Source of the DNA: a virus
Virus record (IMG/VR): IMGVR_UViG_3300028025_003948
Location: 1-33,974 of that record
Reading direction: 5' to 3' (one strand)
Length of the DNA: 33,974 bases
Shown: positions 6,375 through 13,744 of the stretch, in pieces
How positions within the stretch are numbered: the stretch's first letter is position 1
Layout of the letters: the number at the start of each line of letters is the position of its first letter
The notes under the pieces: model-generated
The model's database searches: none
Told to the model about the DNA's origin: nothing
The model's input: only the letters and a program-made list of their open reading frames with translations
Position numbers and translations under genes: made by a program

Positions 6375-6996
6375 CTAAATCCGCCTTCGGATAAGGTTCA
6401 AGCTTATATCTAAGTAACTTCAGCAAATACTTTTTTCTTCCCTTATTAGCATTGATAAAAATATATCTATGCTTCCTTGATCTTTCCTTCAAACTGAAGC
6501 TATCTCCAAACAGTTCCCGCATCTCAACCGCAGAATATTTATCTGCCCAAGTATGCCCATGCTTCTCAATACCTTCAACAGTCCAATCTGTTCGCTTCGC
6601 ACTCAAGCCAGTATAAAACCAGTTTGTAGCTTGATAAACAATCCCTAAATGGTTTTGTTCAGTATCAGCAAAACTAACGATAATCTCTTTATCAAGTTTT
6701 CGCAAAGTATTCCCGATCAGAAAACTTTCCCCATTCTTTGGAACTGAATCATCAACCCAAAGGCGTGTAAGTTCATAAACATTTTCTACATGATCTTCAC
6801 CGCATAAGCCTTTGCGAAGCGAACTAGAAGCGGGAGTTCCATAAACAACGACACCTAAACAGTTCAAAGGGTCTTCAACATGAAAAAGCCCGAAAGCTAT
6901 AGAACAAGGGGCTTTTCTATGAAGATAATGCTTCTCAACAACAATCTGCATTGCTTCCGCATAACTGACTTGCTCAATAAAGTATTTCTCAAGCAT
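6364..6996 (-). CDS. Mom-like DNA modification protein (copy 1)
   Basis: About 210 aa from ATG 6996, which overlaps the helicase stop; longer readings lie inside the helicase gene. Motifs shared with the copy at 32871-33557: HY near the N-terminus, GVVVYG, YELTRLWVDD, IVSFAD...HLGIVYQATNWFYTG and HRYIFI. These match the Mom family, GNAT-related enzymes; phage Mu Mom converts adenine to N6-carbamoylmethyladenine, blocking restriction. It lies between helicase and a zinc-finger gene. The family call is fairly sure; the chemistry here is inferred. Confidence 0.75.
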   Translation of the reverse strand: MLEKYFIEQVSYAEAMQIVVEKHYLHRKAPCSIAFGLFHVEDPLNCLGVVVYGTPASSSLRKGLCGEDHVENVYELTRLWVDDSVPKNGESFLIGNTLRKLDKEIIVSFADTEQNHLGIVYQATNWFYTGLSAKRTDWTVEGIEKHGHTWADKYSAVEMRELFGDSFSLKERSRKHRYIFINANKGRKKYLLKLLRYKLEPYPKADLVAR

Positions 6997-8272
6997 TAGA
7001 AACTTCTCGCACTCTAGAGAACTCTCCATCAAACTTAGCTTCAAAGAAACCTGTAGCCCCATGCCTATTCTTCACTACATCTAAAGTAATCAAAGACTTC
7101 TGCCCAAAAGCATAAAGCTTCTGACTAAGCCCCGAAGCAATATTTTTATCTTCAATAATATCCGCTTCACTCTGCTTTCTTGAAAGCATAATAATTACAT
7201 CCGCATCCTGTTCAATCTGCCCCGAATCTCTAAGATCTCCCGCAGTTGGTCTTTCATCAGGTTTCCCATCAATACGCCTATTCAACTGGGCTAAAGCGAT
7301 AACAGGAATCCCAAATTCTTTAGCAAGATTCTTTAGATCCATACTTATCTGCGATATCTGTTCATACTTAGGGCTTTTAGGGTTAGCTGCCTGAATCAGC
7401 TGAAGATAATCAACAAATACCGCCTTCACAGGTCGCTGTTGCATCACCGCATTCAAATAACTTCTAATCTGTGAAATAGTTTGCCCGCCACGATCAGAAA
7501 TAATCAGCTTATTCTCTACAGTCCTAATCAAATCCCTAATAGCCCCCTGCCACTCTGGAAGAAGTGTTCCCCTTTCAATACTTTCTAAAGGAATAGCAAG
7601 CTCACCAGAAACAACACGATTCAACAAAGAAGCCTTATCCATCTCAAGCGAAAAGAAAACCACATCTTCCGATCTTGAAAGTTCCCAAGCAAGTTGCATA
7701 CCAACCACAGTTTTACCCACGCCTGGTCTAGCACCGATAACATAAAGCCCCGATTGCTTTAGCCCAACAATCATGCGATTCAAACCAGCAAAACAAGTAG
7801 TCAAAGTTCTTCTAGGATTCAAAATATCGTTTAGCATCATCTGCAAATCCCACCGCAAATCTGGAAGCTCTAAAGATTGAACAACCTTCAACTGATCCAA
7901 CTTCAAGCGGACAGCATCAATCTTTTCCTGAACATTCCCGCCCTTCTGCATCTCCAAAGCAAGCAAACCAAGTTGGCGTTCAACACTCTTTTCTAAAACC
8001 TTAGAAGCGTAACTATGCACATTCTGCGGAGTAAAAGCAAACTGAACAGAATCATAAATCCGCTGCCTAGAAGATTCATTAGCGATTTCGGAACAAATAG
8101 TAAAAACATCAAAGAAGCGTTTCTTCTCAAACTGATCAGACATCACCGCATAAGCATCCCTGAACCAAGGAGAATCAAAATCATCTGCAACTAAAGACAT
8201 TTGCTCCATGCCCAAACCCTGATTGACTAGAAGGCAACCAATAACAAGTTCTTCAAAATCTACAACCTGCAT
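6989..8272 (-). CDS. dnaB: DnaB-type replicative helicase
   Basis: 427 aa. The N-terminal domain (about 1-100) loads primase; a linker leads to the RecA-like motor. Walker A is GARPGVGKT at 180-188, the downstream Glu sits in FFSLEM, Walker B is VFVDYLQLI at about 285-293, and ALAQLNRR follows. It unwinds DNA at the fork as a hexamer. Length is slightly under that of bacterial DnaB. It follows the initiator gene by 2 nt, typical of phage replication modules. Confidence 0.93.
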   Translation of the reverse strand: MQVVDFEELVIGCLLVNQGLGMEQMSLVADDFDSPWFRDAYAVMSDQFEKKRFFDVFTICSEIANESSRQRIYDSVQFAFTPQNVHSYASKVLEKSVERQLGLLALEMQKGGNVQEKIDAVRLKLDQLKVVQSLELPDLRWDLQMMLNDILNPRRTLTTCFAGLNRMIVGLKQSGLYVIGARPGVGKTVVGMQLAWELSRSEDVVFFSLEMDKASLLNRVVSGELAIPLESIERGTLLPEWQGAIRDLIRTVENKLIISDRGGQTISQIRSYLNAVMQQRPVKAVFVDYLQLIQAANPKSPKYEQISQISMDLKNLAKEFGIPVIALAQLNRRIDGKPDERPTAGDLRDSGQIEQDADVIIMLSRKQSEADIIEDKNIASGLSQKLYAFGQKSLITLDVVKNRHGATGFFEAKFDGEFSRVREVSNA

Positions 8273-8274
8273 AA

Positions 8275-8916
8275 TCAGTTCTCCCCTTTAGTCTGCGAAG
8301 CAGAAAACTTTGTTAGATAAGCCCACCAGCGTTCAAGCCTGACCTTCTCGGTGTAAGCAGAACTACATTCATAACTAGAAGCAAAAGCCTGAAGAAGCTC
8401 AAGCACAAGCAAAGGCGGGAGAGAAGAAACATCACAAGATCGCAAATGTAAAACACCAAACTTACTAGCATCAAAAACAGTTATTTCTGGCTTAACTTTT
8501 ATTTCTGTTTCATTACTGTTTAGGGGGGTGATATTGCGGGGGTATTCTTCTTGAAATTCAGGGGGTATTTCACTTGAGTTTCGGGGTGAGTTTCGGGGTG
8601 AGATTAGGGGGGTATTATTCGGGTCAAGATCTAAACCTGGAAGCAAAATATAGTAGCGGTTAGCCCTTCTAGACATATCAGAACCCTTATCCCAAGTTAG
8701 TTCCCGAAGCTCTCTAAGCCTTTTCAAGCAGCGATCAACAGTATCAACATTGCAACGCATAAGGTTTGCAAGCGTTTCCTTAGTGGCATACATGCCCGCA
8801 GGTTGCCTATATTTGACTAAAGCAAGAAGCAAAAGTAAATCGTTTCCTGTAGCTTGACTATGCTTCCAAACAACTTCATAATCTTCATATTTGAATCTTT
8901 TATTCAATTTGTCCAT
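8275..8916 (-). CDS. Replication initiator-like winged-helix protein
   Basis: 213 aa. Residues 20-90 look like a winged helix-turn-helix (GNDLLLLLALVKY, ATKETLANLMRC, TVDRCLKRLREL), resembling lambda O and other phage initiators. A low-complexity linker at about 103-135 contains a repeated SPRN and is encoded by iteron-like repeats. The C-terminal helical part may contact the helicase encoded next. The start ATG 8916 lacks a clear Shine-Dalgarno. Strong by context, moderate by sequence. Confidence 0.7.
   Translation of the reverse strand: MDKLNKRFKYEDYEVVWKHSQATGNDLLLLLALVKYRQPAGMYATKETLANLMRCNVDTVDRCLKRLRELRELTWDKGSDMSRRANRYYILLPGLDLDPNNTPLISPRNSPRNSSEIPPEFQEEYPRNITPLNSNETEIKVKPEITVFDASKFGVLHLRSCDVSSLPPLLVLELLQAFASSYECSSAYTEKVRLERWWAYLTKFSASQTKGEN
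8523..8619 (-). repeat. Iteron-like repeats in the initiator gene (candidate origin)
   Basis: Within the initiator gene, six G-rich blocks on the plus strand (GGGGGGTGATATT, GGGGGTATT twice, GGGGTGAG, GGGGTGAGATT, GGGGGGTATTATT) have G-runs ending near 8528, 8542, 8565, 8586, 8598 and 8612. Two are a perfect 12-bp tandem, GAGTTTCGGGGT. Lambda carries its origin iterons inside gene O in the same way. Origin function is inference. Confidence 0.55.
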
Positions 8917-8926
8917 TTTCTGTTTT

Positions 8927-9370
8927 TTATTGTTTTCTAAAAATAACTATTGCCGAAGGAAAAGGGGCGGCATCCCCATTAGAACCAGGTTTCACAAACT
9001 TCAACCTTCCCCGAATAAATCGGATCTCCGAAGCCTTAGCAGCGTAATCATGCCACCAAGCTGTATCTGTTCTTGCAGGAACTAGACAAACCACAGTAGC
9101 CCCCCCCCCGCCAGACCATGCTTCTAGAGCTTTAGCCATCCAAAGTTTGATATCTCTACCATAAGGGGGATTACACCAAACAACACCATCCCAAACTTGA
9201 GTTAAACCATTCTTTTCTTTATCAAAATAGTTTTCAACCTTAAAATTATGTTCATTTGCACAAACATCAACAGTAAAACCAAATTCTTCATTCAGTTCAT
9301 CAAATAGCTTCTGCGGAGTTCCCCAATCATCAGCGGTGCTTGTATACCAAGAATCATTTATCTTAGTCAT
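8927..9370 (-). CDS. Phage Dam-type adenine-N6 methyltransferase
   Basis: 147 aa of the phage N6-adenine methyltransferase family. An N-terminal DDWGTPQKLFDELNEEFGF block is followed by DVCAN, the catalytic NPPYGR at 67-72, then VVCLVPARTDTAWWHDY and EIRFIRGRLKF. It transfers methyl from SAM to adenine. The gene contains a run of ten G (plus-strand C run 9100-9109) encoding GGGG at 87-90, in a loop between conserved segments; loss or gain of one base would truncate the enzyme. It starts directly after the stop of the C5 methyltransferase gene. Confidence 0.88.
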   Translation of the reverse strand: MTKINDSWYTSTADDWGTPQKLFDELNEEFGFTVDVCANEHNFKVENYFDKEKNGLTQVWDGVVWCNPPYGRDIKLWMAKALEAWSGGGGATVVCLVPARTDTAWWHDYAAKASEIRFIRGRLKFVKPGSNGDAAPFPSAIVIFRKQ

Positions 9371-9935
9371 TTATTTTTTTCCTAGTCTTTCTAGAACTTC
9401 ATCATCAATCAGCAACTCTAATGCTAATTTTGCTTGTTGCGGAACAACTCCATTACCTAAAGCCTTGAGTTGATCGTTACGCTTCAAACCAAGTTCTGGA
9501 TCAGTAACCCAACCTTCAGGCAATCCCATCATCCATTCAACAAATTCAGCGGCTAATCTGTGAGTTCCTTCTTTTCCATCTGGTTTTGTAGGTTCAGGGG
9601 CTTTTCTACCTAAGATTTCTTCCCATCTTCTAATTGCGGGTTCAAACTTACCCCAAGACATCCTTACAGCAACGCCCAAACTTACACCGGGCATTCCCCG
9701 ATATTCTCCAGAATCAGCTTTAGATCTTCTATCTAAATAATCTTCGATAGGTTCATCATGATTACGAATGTGAGCAACTGAAGGAGTAGGAAGAAGATTT
9801 CTTTCTTGCCTAGTAACAGGGAAACCTTGACTTGCAACAAGATCCATTACTTGATCTCTAACTGCGACAGTATTGCCACGCTTCAACGCTTCCGCTTCAC
9901 CTAAAGCCCCGCCAGAACCTTCACTAGCCTTTGGG
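9371..9935 (-). CDS. dcm: C5 cytosine methyltransferase, C-terminal part (other frame)
   Basis: The second half of a DNA cytosine-C5 methyltransferase, continuing in the +1 frame from the gene at 9924-10490. It carries the target-recognition region and the motif IX/X end (KRNDQLKALGNGVVPQQA). This frame is open up to 10147, but the segment before about 9935 is only the shadow of the N-terminal half. If one base of the CCCC run (9933-9936) is skipped, the reading becomes IIAFPKASEGSGG and a 372-aa enzyme of normal length results. Without frameshifting it has no obvious start of its own. Confidence 0.7.
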
Positions 9936-10490
9936 GAACGCAATAATAAACATTCTGAATCTGTTGTGAGCTGCTCCTGTATCGGAAGCCCGAATACCTG
10001 TCCATTTCGCATCATACCCGAGATCATCCAGCGATCCAAGAACGGCCTGGATTGCTGTAAAAACAGGTCTTGCTCCAAGTTCATCCAATATTTCAGTTGA
10101 GTATTCCATTCCGTTATCGGCTTTTGCTGTAAGTAATCCACGCACATTTTCTATAACTACCAATCTTGGTCTAATAATTTCTATAGCTTTAGCAAACTCT
10201 AGCCAAAGCCCTGATCTTGTTCCTTCTTGAAGTCCAGCCCTTTTCCCCGCTAAAGATAAATCTTGGCAAGGGAAGCCGCCAGTTAGAACATCTACTTGCT
10301 CAATACTTGAAAAATCAACTTTAGTTACATCTCGATAATTAGGAACACCTGGAAAGTGTTTTTCAAGAATTTTAGATGGAGCATCTTCCCATTCACAATG
10401 CCATGCCATTTCAGCATCAAGAAATTCCAAAACCGCTAAATCTAAGCCGCCATAACCAGAGAAAAGACTTCCAACTCTTAGCTTACTCAT
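9924..10490 (-). CDS. dcm: C5 cytosine methyltransferase, N-terminal part
   Basis: 188 aa with motif I FSGYGGLDLA (10-19), motif IV with catalytic PCQ (74-76), motif VI ENV (114-116) and motif VIII NRFRMF (176-181). It stops at TAG 9924 right after AFPKG, before the recognition domain and motif X, so alone it should be inactive. The missing part follows in the +1 frame. Explanations: a real single-base insertion, a sequencing error in CCCC, or programmed +1 slippage at TTC-CCC-AAA. The ATG at 10490 overlaps the upstream zinc-finger gene. Confidence 0.8.
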   Translation of the reverse strand: MSKLRVGSLFSGYGGLDLAVLEFLDAEMAWHCEWEDAPSKILEKHFPGVPNYRDVTKVDFSSIEQVDVLTGGFPCQDLSLAGKRAGLQEGTRSGLWLEFAKAIEIIRPRLVVIENVRGLLTAKADNGMEYSTEILDELGARPVFTAIQAVLGSLDDLGYDAKWTGIRASDTGAAHNRFRMFIIAFPKG

Positions 10491-10885
10491 GCTCTAGCCT
10501 TCTTATTGAAGTCCTGTATCTCTATAAGGCTTAAAAGTATTTCTAGATCAGATAAAACTTTAGGTTCAGGCTTCAAGATGTGAGCTGAATTTACACAGTC
10601 TTTATGCCCGCAGATTCTTTTGCCCGGAAGATAAAGATCGCCTACAGCGTTTATAGGCTGCCAAAGCTCATTGACTTCACCAAGATAAGGCACACAAGCT
10701 ATTCTGCCTAAAGTTGGATGAACAAAAACTTCTACTTTCTTAGGGGTAGCGTTACAGTCTTTGCAATGATCCCAGTTATCTCTATTTCTTATTTTCCGTT
10801 TATACCAAACTTCATAAGAAATTATTATTCCGCATTGCCTACAAAAAATATAGCTAGTATCAGGTTTCTCTAAAACTTTAGGCAT
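10487..10885 (-). CDS. Zinc-finger / degenerate HNH-like protein
   Basis: 132 aa. CRQCG near 16-20, CKDC near 41-44 and GKRICGHKDCVNSAHI near 94-109 match the protein encoded at 6099-6374. The HNH core is incomplete, so DNA binding rather than cleavage is the safer reading. It overlaps the methyltransferase start by ATGA and the upstream 53-aa gene by TAATG. Confidence 0.6.
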   Translation of the reverse strand: MPKVLEKPDTSYIFCRQCGIIISYEVWYKRKIRNRDNWDHCKDCNATPKKVEVFVHPTLGRIACVPYLGEVNELWQPINAVGDLYLPGKRICGHKDCVNSAHILKPEPKVLSDLEILLSLIEIQDFNKKARA

Positions 10886-11046
10886 TACTTATCCGCCTGA
10901 AGTTTCTTGATTGCTCTGCGATACTTTCTAAGATCGTGATTCAAAGCATCTACAAGTTCATGTAAGTTTCTAGCCTTAGCATCAATAAGTTCAAGAATTA
11001 TTTCTTCTATCGCAGATTGCAACTGCTCTATGGTTTCTTTAGACAT
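10885..11046 (-). CDS. 53-aa helical protein
   Basis: Opens MSKETIEQLQSAIEEIILEL and is almost entirely alpha-helical, with a basic end (KYRRAIKKLQADK). Both ends overlap neighbours by TAATG, fitting translational coupling. A small coiled-coil or adaptor is possible; no family recognised. Confidence 0.55.
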   Translation of the reverse strand: MSKETIEQLQSAIEEIILELIDAKARNLHELVDALNHDLRKYRRAIKKLQADK

Positions 11047-11318
11047 TATTCGCCAGCCTTTACCGCATGAATGTAATGAACCCCGATAGATCCAGTAATA
11101 CCGATTGAAGCATAGGCGTGCTTAGTAGCTTCCATTTGTTTGAAAACTTTCATAGCATCTCTGCGGGTCTTCTTCTCTATCGCTGTGCCGATTGATTCTT
11201 CAAACTTCTTGCAAGCTTGCTTATATAAATCTGCAAGGCGATCTAATTCAATGTTTGCCCAGATACGCAAGGTTTCTTTTAGCTCTGCTTCAGTTTGTTT
11301 ATTTTGACTAATCATCAT
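11046..11318 (-). CDS. Hypothetical helical protein
   Basis: 90 aa from ATG 11318 (MMISQNKQTEAEL); ATG 11315 is equally possible. Largely helical with repeated Lys/Glu pairs and a SIGVHYIHAVKAGE end. Its end motif KAGE resembles the K-GA ends of the two upstream proteins. Function unknown. Confidence 0.5.
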   Translation of the reverse strand: MMISQNKQTEAELKETLRIWANIELDRLADLYKQACKKFEESIGTAIEKKTRRDAMKVFKQMEATKHAYASIGITGSIGVHYIHAVKAGE

Positions 11319-11596
11319 GCACCTACTTTTTCTTCTACTTGATCGCACCATTCGCAAAGCTCATAATCAAACTTTTTCTGGCAAATCGGGAAGTTACCCA
11401 TTTTATCCATGTATCGTAAATCAAGAAGCATATCTTTCCATGCCCCCGCCTTATCGCCTTCAGAATAGTAATAGATCTGTTCATGAACTTCACCATCAAA
11501 GGTTTTACCTAATGGGGCTTCTAGTCTTAGAAAATCTGGTTCAGTAATAACTGCACCTAGTTTTTTCGCTAAAGCTTCGCATCTTTGCTTAGACAT
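11315..11596 (-). CDS. Hypothetical protein
   Basis: 93 aa from ATG 11596, which overlaps the stop of the preceding gene (TAATG); readings from 11677 lie inside that gene. Mixed alpha/beta, acidic, with CEWC near the end (LCEWCDQVEEKVGA). No family recognised. Confidence 0.5.
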   Translation of the reverse strand: MSKQRCEALAKKLGAVITEPDFLRLEAPLGKTFDGEVHEQIYYYSEGDKAGAWKDMLLDLRYMDKMGNFPICQKKFDYELCEWCDQVEEKVGA

Positions 11597-11865
11597 TATG
11601 CACCAGCCTTTGCTTTGTATTCTGCATCTAGCTTCTTCATGTTTGCGATTTGTCTGCGAAGTGAAGCAATCAACCAATACTGTCTATCTTCAGCGTTGTA
11701 GCCTTGACCTGTTTCACGATCTAAGTCTTCTTCCATGTTGCCTAACCAAACTAAAAACTTTTCGTAAGTAACTGTGTGAAGCCCTGCGGTTTGTGGCATC
11801 CAATCTATATCTGTTTCATGCCCATACCAGCGAGCTATATTTTTATTGATTTTTACTTCAATCAT
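11596..11865 (-). CDS. Hypothetical protein, first gene after promoter B
   Basis: 89 aa from ATG 11865 (MIEVKINKNIARWYG). GAAGGA lies upstream of the ATG, and the reading from 11925 would run through the leader hairpin, so it is rejected. The C-terminal half is a helix rich in Arg and Lys. As leader gene of the operon it is probably made early in infection. Function unknown. Confidence 0.55.
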   Translation of the reverse strand: MIEVKINKNIARWYGHETDIDWMPQTAGLHTVTYEKFLVWLGNMEEDLDRETGQGYNAEDRQYWLIASLRRQIANMKKLDAEYKAKAGA

Positions 11866-11878
11866 TTTTGTTCCTTCA

Positions 11879-11944
11879 GTTTGTCCGATATTCAGGGCTT
11901 TTCCCTGACCTGCCCAATGTACCAAAAAAGCACCGCCATAGGCA
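11879..11944 (-). promoter_or_regulatory. Promoter B with 5' leader hairpin
   Basis: Minus strand: TGCCTA (11944-11939), 17-nt spacer, TACATT (11921-11916), 7 nt, hairpin with arms TCAGGG (11908-11903) and CCCTGA (11897-11892), then CGGACAAAC (11887-11879) and a ribosome site. Boxes, spacer and hairpin distance are the same as at promoter A, while the spacer sequences differ, which supports selection on the elements. It drives the methyltransferase-replication operon. Confidence 0.7.
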
Positions 11945-11957
11945 TAAAAAGGCGAAA

Positions 11958-11977
11958 GTTTTATAAAGGTTTTATAA
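11958..11977 (-). repeat. 11-bp-period repeats upstream of promoter B
   Basis: GTTTTATAA occurs at 11958-11966 and 11969-11977 (plus-strand reading), an 11-bp period, beginning about 14 bp upstream of the promoter B -35 box. Its place and period match the repeat pair at promoter A, although the sequence differs. Confidence 0.55.
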
Positions 11978-11981
11978 CAGT

Positions 11982-12006
11982 AAAAAACCCCTATTTCTAG
12001 GGGTTC
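11982..12006 (-). terminator. Rho-independent terminator
   Basis: Minus strand: AACCCCTAGAAATAGGGGTT followed by a T-run (TTTTTT in all). The 5' arm includes the TAG stop of the 55-aa gene. It ends the recombination operon just before promoter B. Confidence 0.85.
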
Positions 12007-12164
12007 TCTAACATACTTCTAAGCCTTAGACCTTGCTCATTTATTCGAGTTATCAGTTTAGCCTTAAGGATTATCTGATCTTCCCGATCTAAAATTTCTA
12101 GAAGCTCGCAGAGTTCAGCGATATTGCTGATTACTATTGCTTGTTCAGCGGTTAGATATTCCAT
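11997..12164 (-). CDS. 55-aa helical protein
   Basis: Starts MEYLTAEQAIVISNIAEL; all helical, acidic then basic. AAGGAAAAGGCAG precedes the ATG at 12164. It overlaps the annealing protein gene in another frame, and its last codons form the terminator stem. Function unknown. Confidence 0.55.
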   Translation of the reverse strand: MEYLTAEQAIVISNIAELCELLEILDREDQIILKAKLITRINEQGLRLRSMLENP

Positions 12165-12648
12165 CTGCCTTTTCCTTGATTGCTTCCAGAATACTAGACG
12201 GAACTTTATTTTGTTTCGCTTCGTTGTAGAGAGATCTCAAGCCTTCAATATCGTTGATGTTCTCTAGAGCAGCCAGATAGTTTTTAGCTGGAGTTACGCC
12301 CCGATTGACTTTATTCATTTCTTCTCTAGTAACTCTTTTATCGCCAGAATATCCAGCGTTAGCCAGGCTTCTTCCGATTGAGCTTGTTTCCGCATTCTCT
12401 AGAGCAGAAGTTTTATTAGCCATTCCTGCACCATCAATTTCAAAGGCAAGACCTGTAGCCTTCGGCAATCCCCTTGCCTGATCTTCGGAAGAAAGATAAA
12501 CCCAAGATTGAACAACCCAAGTTGAGATAGCTCTATCGTGAGCTTGAGTAATATTTTTGGTTACGATTCTTCCATCCGGGTGGTCTTTGTAGAAGCGGGA
12601 AATTCTTTCAGCAACAGTTTCATAATCTGCCGGGTTGAAGCTTGCCAT
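12145..12648 (-). CDS. Putative single-strand annealing (ERF-like) recombination protein
   Basis: 167 aa. NPADYETVAERISRFYKDHP at the start and the block KTSALENAETSSIGRSLANA in the centre are typical of a small ERF- or Sak-like protein common in actinophages. Such proteins coat ssDNA and pair complementary strands together with a 5'-3' exonuclease. The exonuclease gene lies two genes upstream in the same operon. The family name is moderately certain; the recombination role is supported by context. Confidence 0.6.
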   Translation of the reverse strand: MASFNPADYETVAERISRFYKDHPDGRIVTKNITQAHDRAISTWVVQSWVYLSSEDQARGLPKATGLAFEIDGAGMANKTSALENAETSSIGRSLANAGYSGDKRVTREEMNKVNRGVTPAKNYLAALENINDIEGLRSLYNEAKQNKVPSSILEAIKEKADGISNR

Positions 12649-12857
12649 TAGTTATCACTCCAAGTTACAGCGTAATTATCTTCCAAGTAAATCCATTGGG
12701 GAAGATCAGCAATCTGTAAAGCAACTTTATCTTCTGTCCAATTACTGATACCTGTGCAAATACCAGAAATGCTTGTGTTCTTTGATCCGTTGCGATTGAT
12801 AACGATTGCTACCTTATCGCCAACTTTTAGCCCTGTAATGTCTTTTAGTTTTGGCAT
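12648..12857 (-). CDS. Small beta-rich protein (SH3/KOW-like)
   Basis: 69 aa from ATG 12857 (MPKLKDITGLKVGDKVAIV). GLKVGDKVAIV followed by strands and a YLEDNYAVTW end suggests a small SH3-like barrel. It sits between exonuclease and annealing protein genes, so a helper role in recombination is possible. The longer reading lies inside the exonuclease gene. Confidence 0.5.
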   Translation of the reverse strand: MPKLKDITGLKVGDKVAIVINRNGSKNTSISGICTGISNWTEDKVALQIADLPQWIYLEDNYAVTWSDN

Positions 12858-13744
12858 TATTTTTTTCCTGCTTTCTTGATTGTTAGAAACGGAGTTCCCC
12901 CTGCACGCTGACTTAGAGTGCAAACAGTAACCCCATCTATCGTTCCATTTTTAGCACCATTCAAAGCAGCTACAGTTCTAGATTTGATTTCTCGCAGATG
13001 ATTTTCAGCTTCATCAAATTTGTCTTGTGCATTGAACAGTTCTAAACCTAGTTGCCCTAATTCTTCAGACCTTGCTTCTAAATCTGGAGATAAAGCTTTA
13101 GTTGTTTCATAAGTTGATTCTGATCCATCCCAATCAGGTTGAATATTTTCTAAAACATGATTACGGAATTTTTGAACTTGTTGAAGCATCGAATCCCATT
13201 CAAAGTCATCCCAAAGAAGTTCATATTCTTTATATCTGCCCGCATTGACTACAGCAAAAATAGTTTTCTTCAAACCAAATACATACATGTACCAAAAAAC
13301 TTGAGCTTTGTAATGTTCAGGAATTGAATCCCAATACATGGCGGTATGTTTGATTTCAAGGATGTAAGGGTTTCCTTCAGTATCAAAACAAATTCCATCT
13401 GGGTTTGCGTGCATCCAAGGATCTTCTTTAGCGGCATAAGTTCCCACTTCATAAACTTCATGATCGGGATGAGATTCTTTATAGAGTTCTCTAATCGCTG
13501 GTTCTACAAGTTGCCCTAACCGCATTGCAGTATTTCCTACAGTCTGTCTAGGAAGCTTGCCAGTCTTCTCTGCCCAAAGGGTTATAGCTGAAGTAAAAGG
13601 GGAAAGACCGAGAATAGCCCCGATCTCTGACCCTGAAATTACGCCTACTTCATTTCTTAGGTCGTGCCATTCAGGGCTGTTGTTCTCAAAGTTACCTAGT
13701 GATAAAGCATTTTCTAGGATTTGTTCTAGTTTGGAATTAGTCAT
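12857..13744 (-). CDS. YqaJ/lambda-type exonuclease
   Basis: 295 aa from ATG 13744. Motifs: GVISGSEIGAILGLSPF (34-50), RLGQLVEPAIRELY (75-88), the metal site D116 with E130-x-K132 (ILEIKHT), and YKAQVFWYMYVFG. These make a PD-(D/E)XK exonuclease that resects dsDNA 5'-3' for the annealing protein. An in-frame codon at 13783 would overlap WhiB and is rejected. No Shine-Dalgarno is seen; TATAGT lies 6 nt before the ATG, which suggests a leaderless mRNA. Confidence 0.87.
   Translation of the reverse strand: MTNSKLEQILENALSLGNFENNSPEWHDLRNEVGVISGSEIGAILGLSPFTSAITLWAEKTGKLPRQTVGNTAMRLGQLVEPAIRELYKESHPDHEVYEVGTYAAKEDPWMHANPDGICFDTEGNPYILEIKHTAMYWDSIPEHYKAQVFWYMYVFGLKKTIFAVVNAGRYKEYELLWDDFEWDSMLQQVQKFRNHVLENIQPDWDGSESTYETTKALSPDLEARSEELGQLGLELFNAQDKFDEAENHLREIKSRTVAALNGAKNGTIDGVTVCTLSQRAGGTPFLTIKKAGKK

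Noticed and set aside
9941-10147. Upstream extension of the second methyltransferase frame as a separate N-terminus
   Set aside because: This stretch overlaps the conserved N-terminal half in another frame and shows no methyltransferase motif; it is a shadow of the real coding frame.
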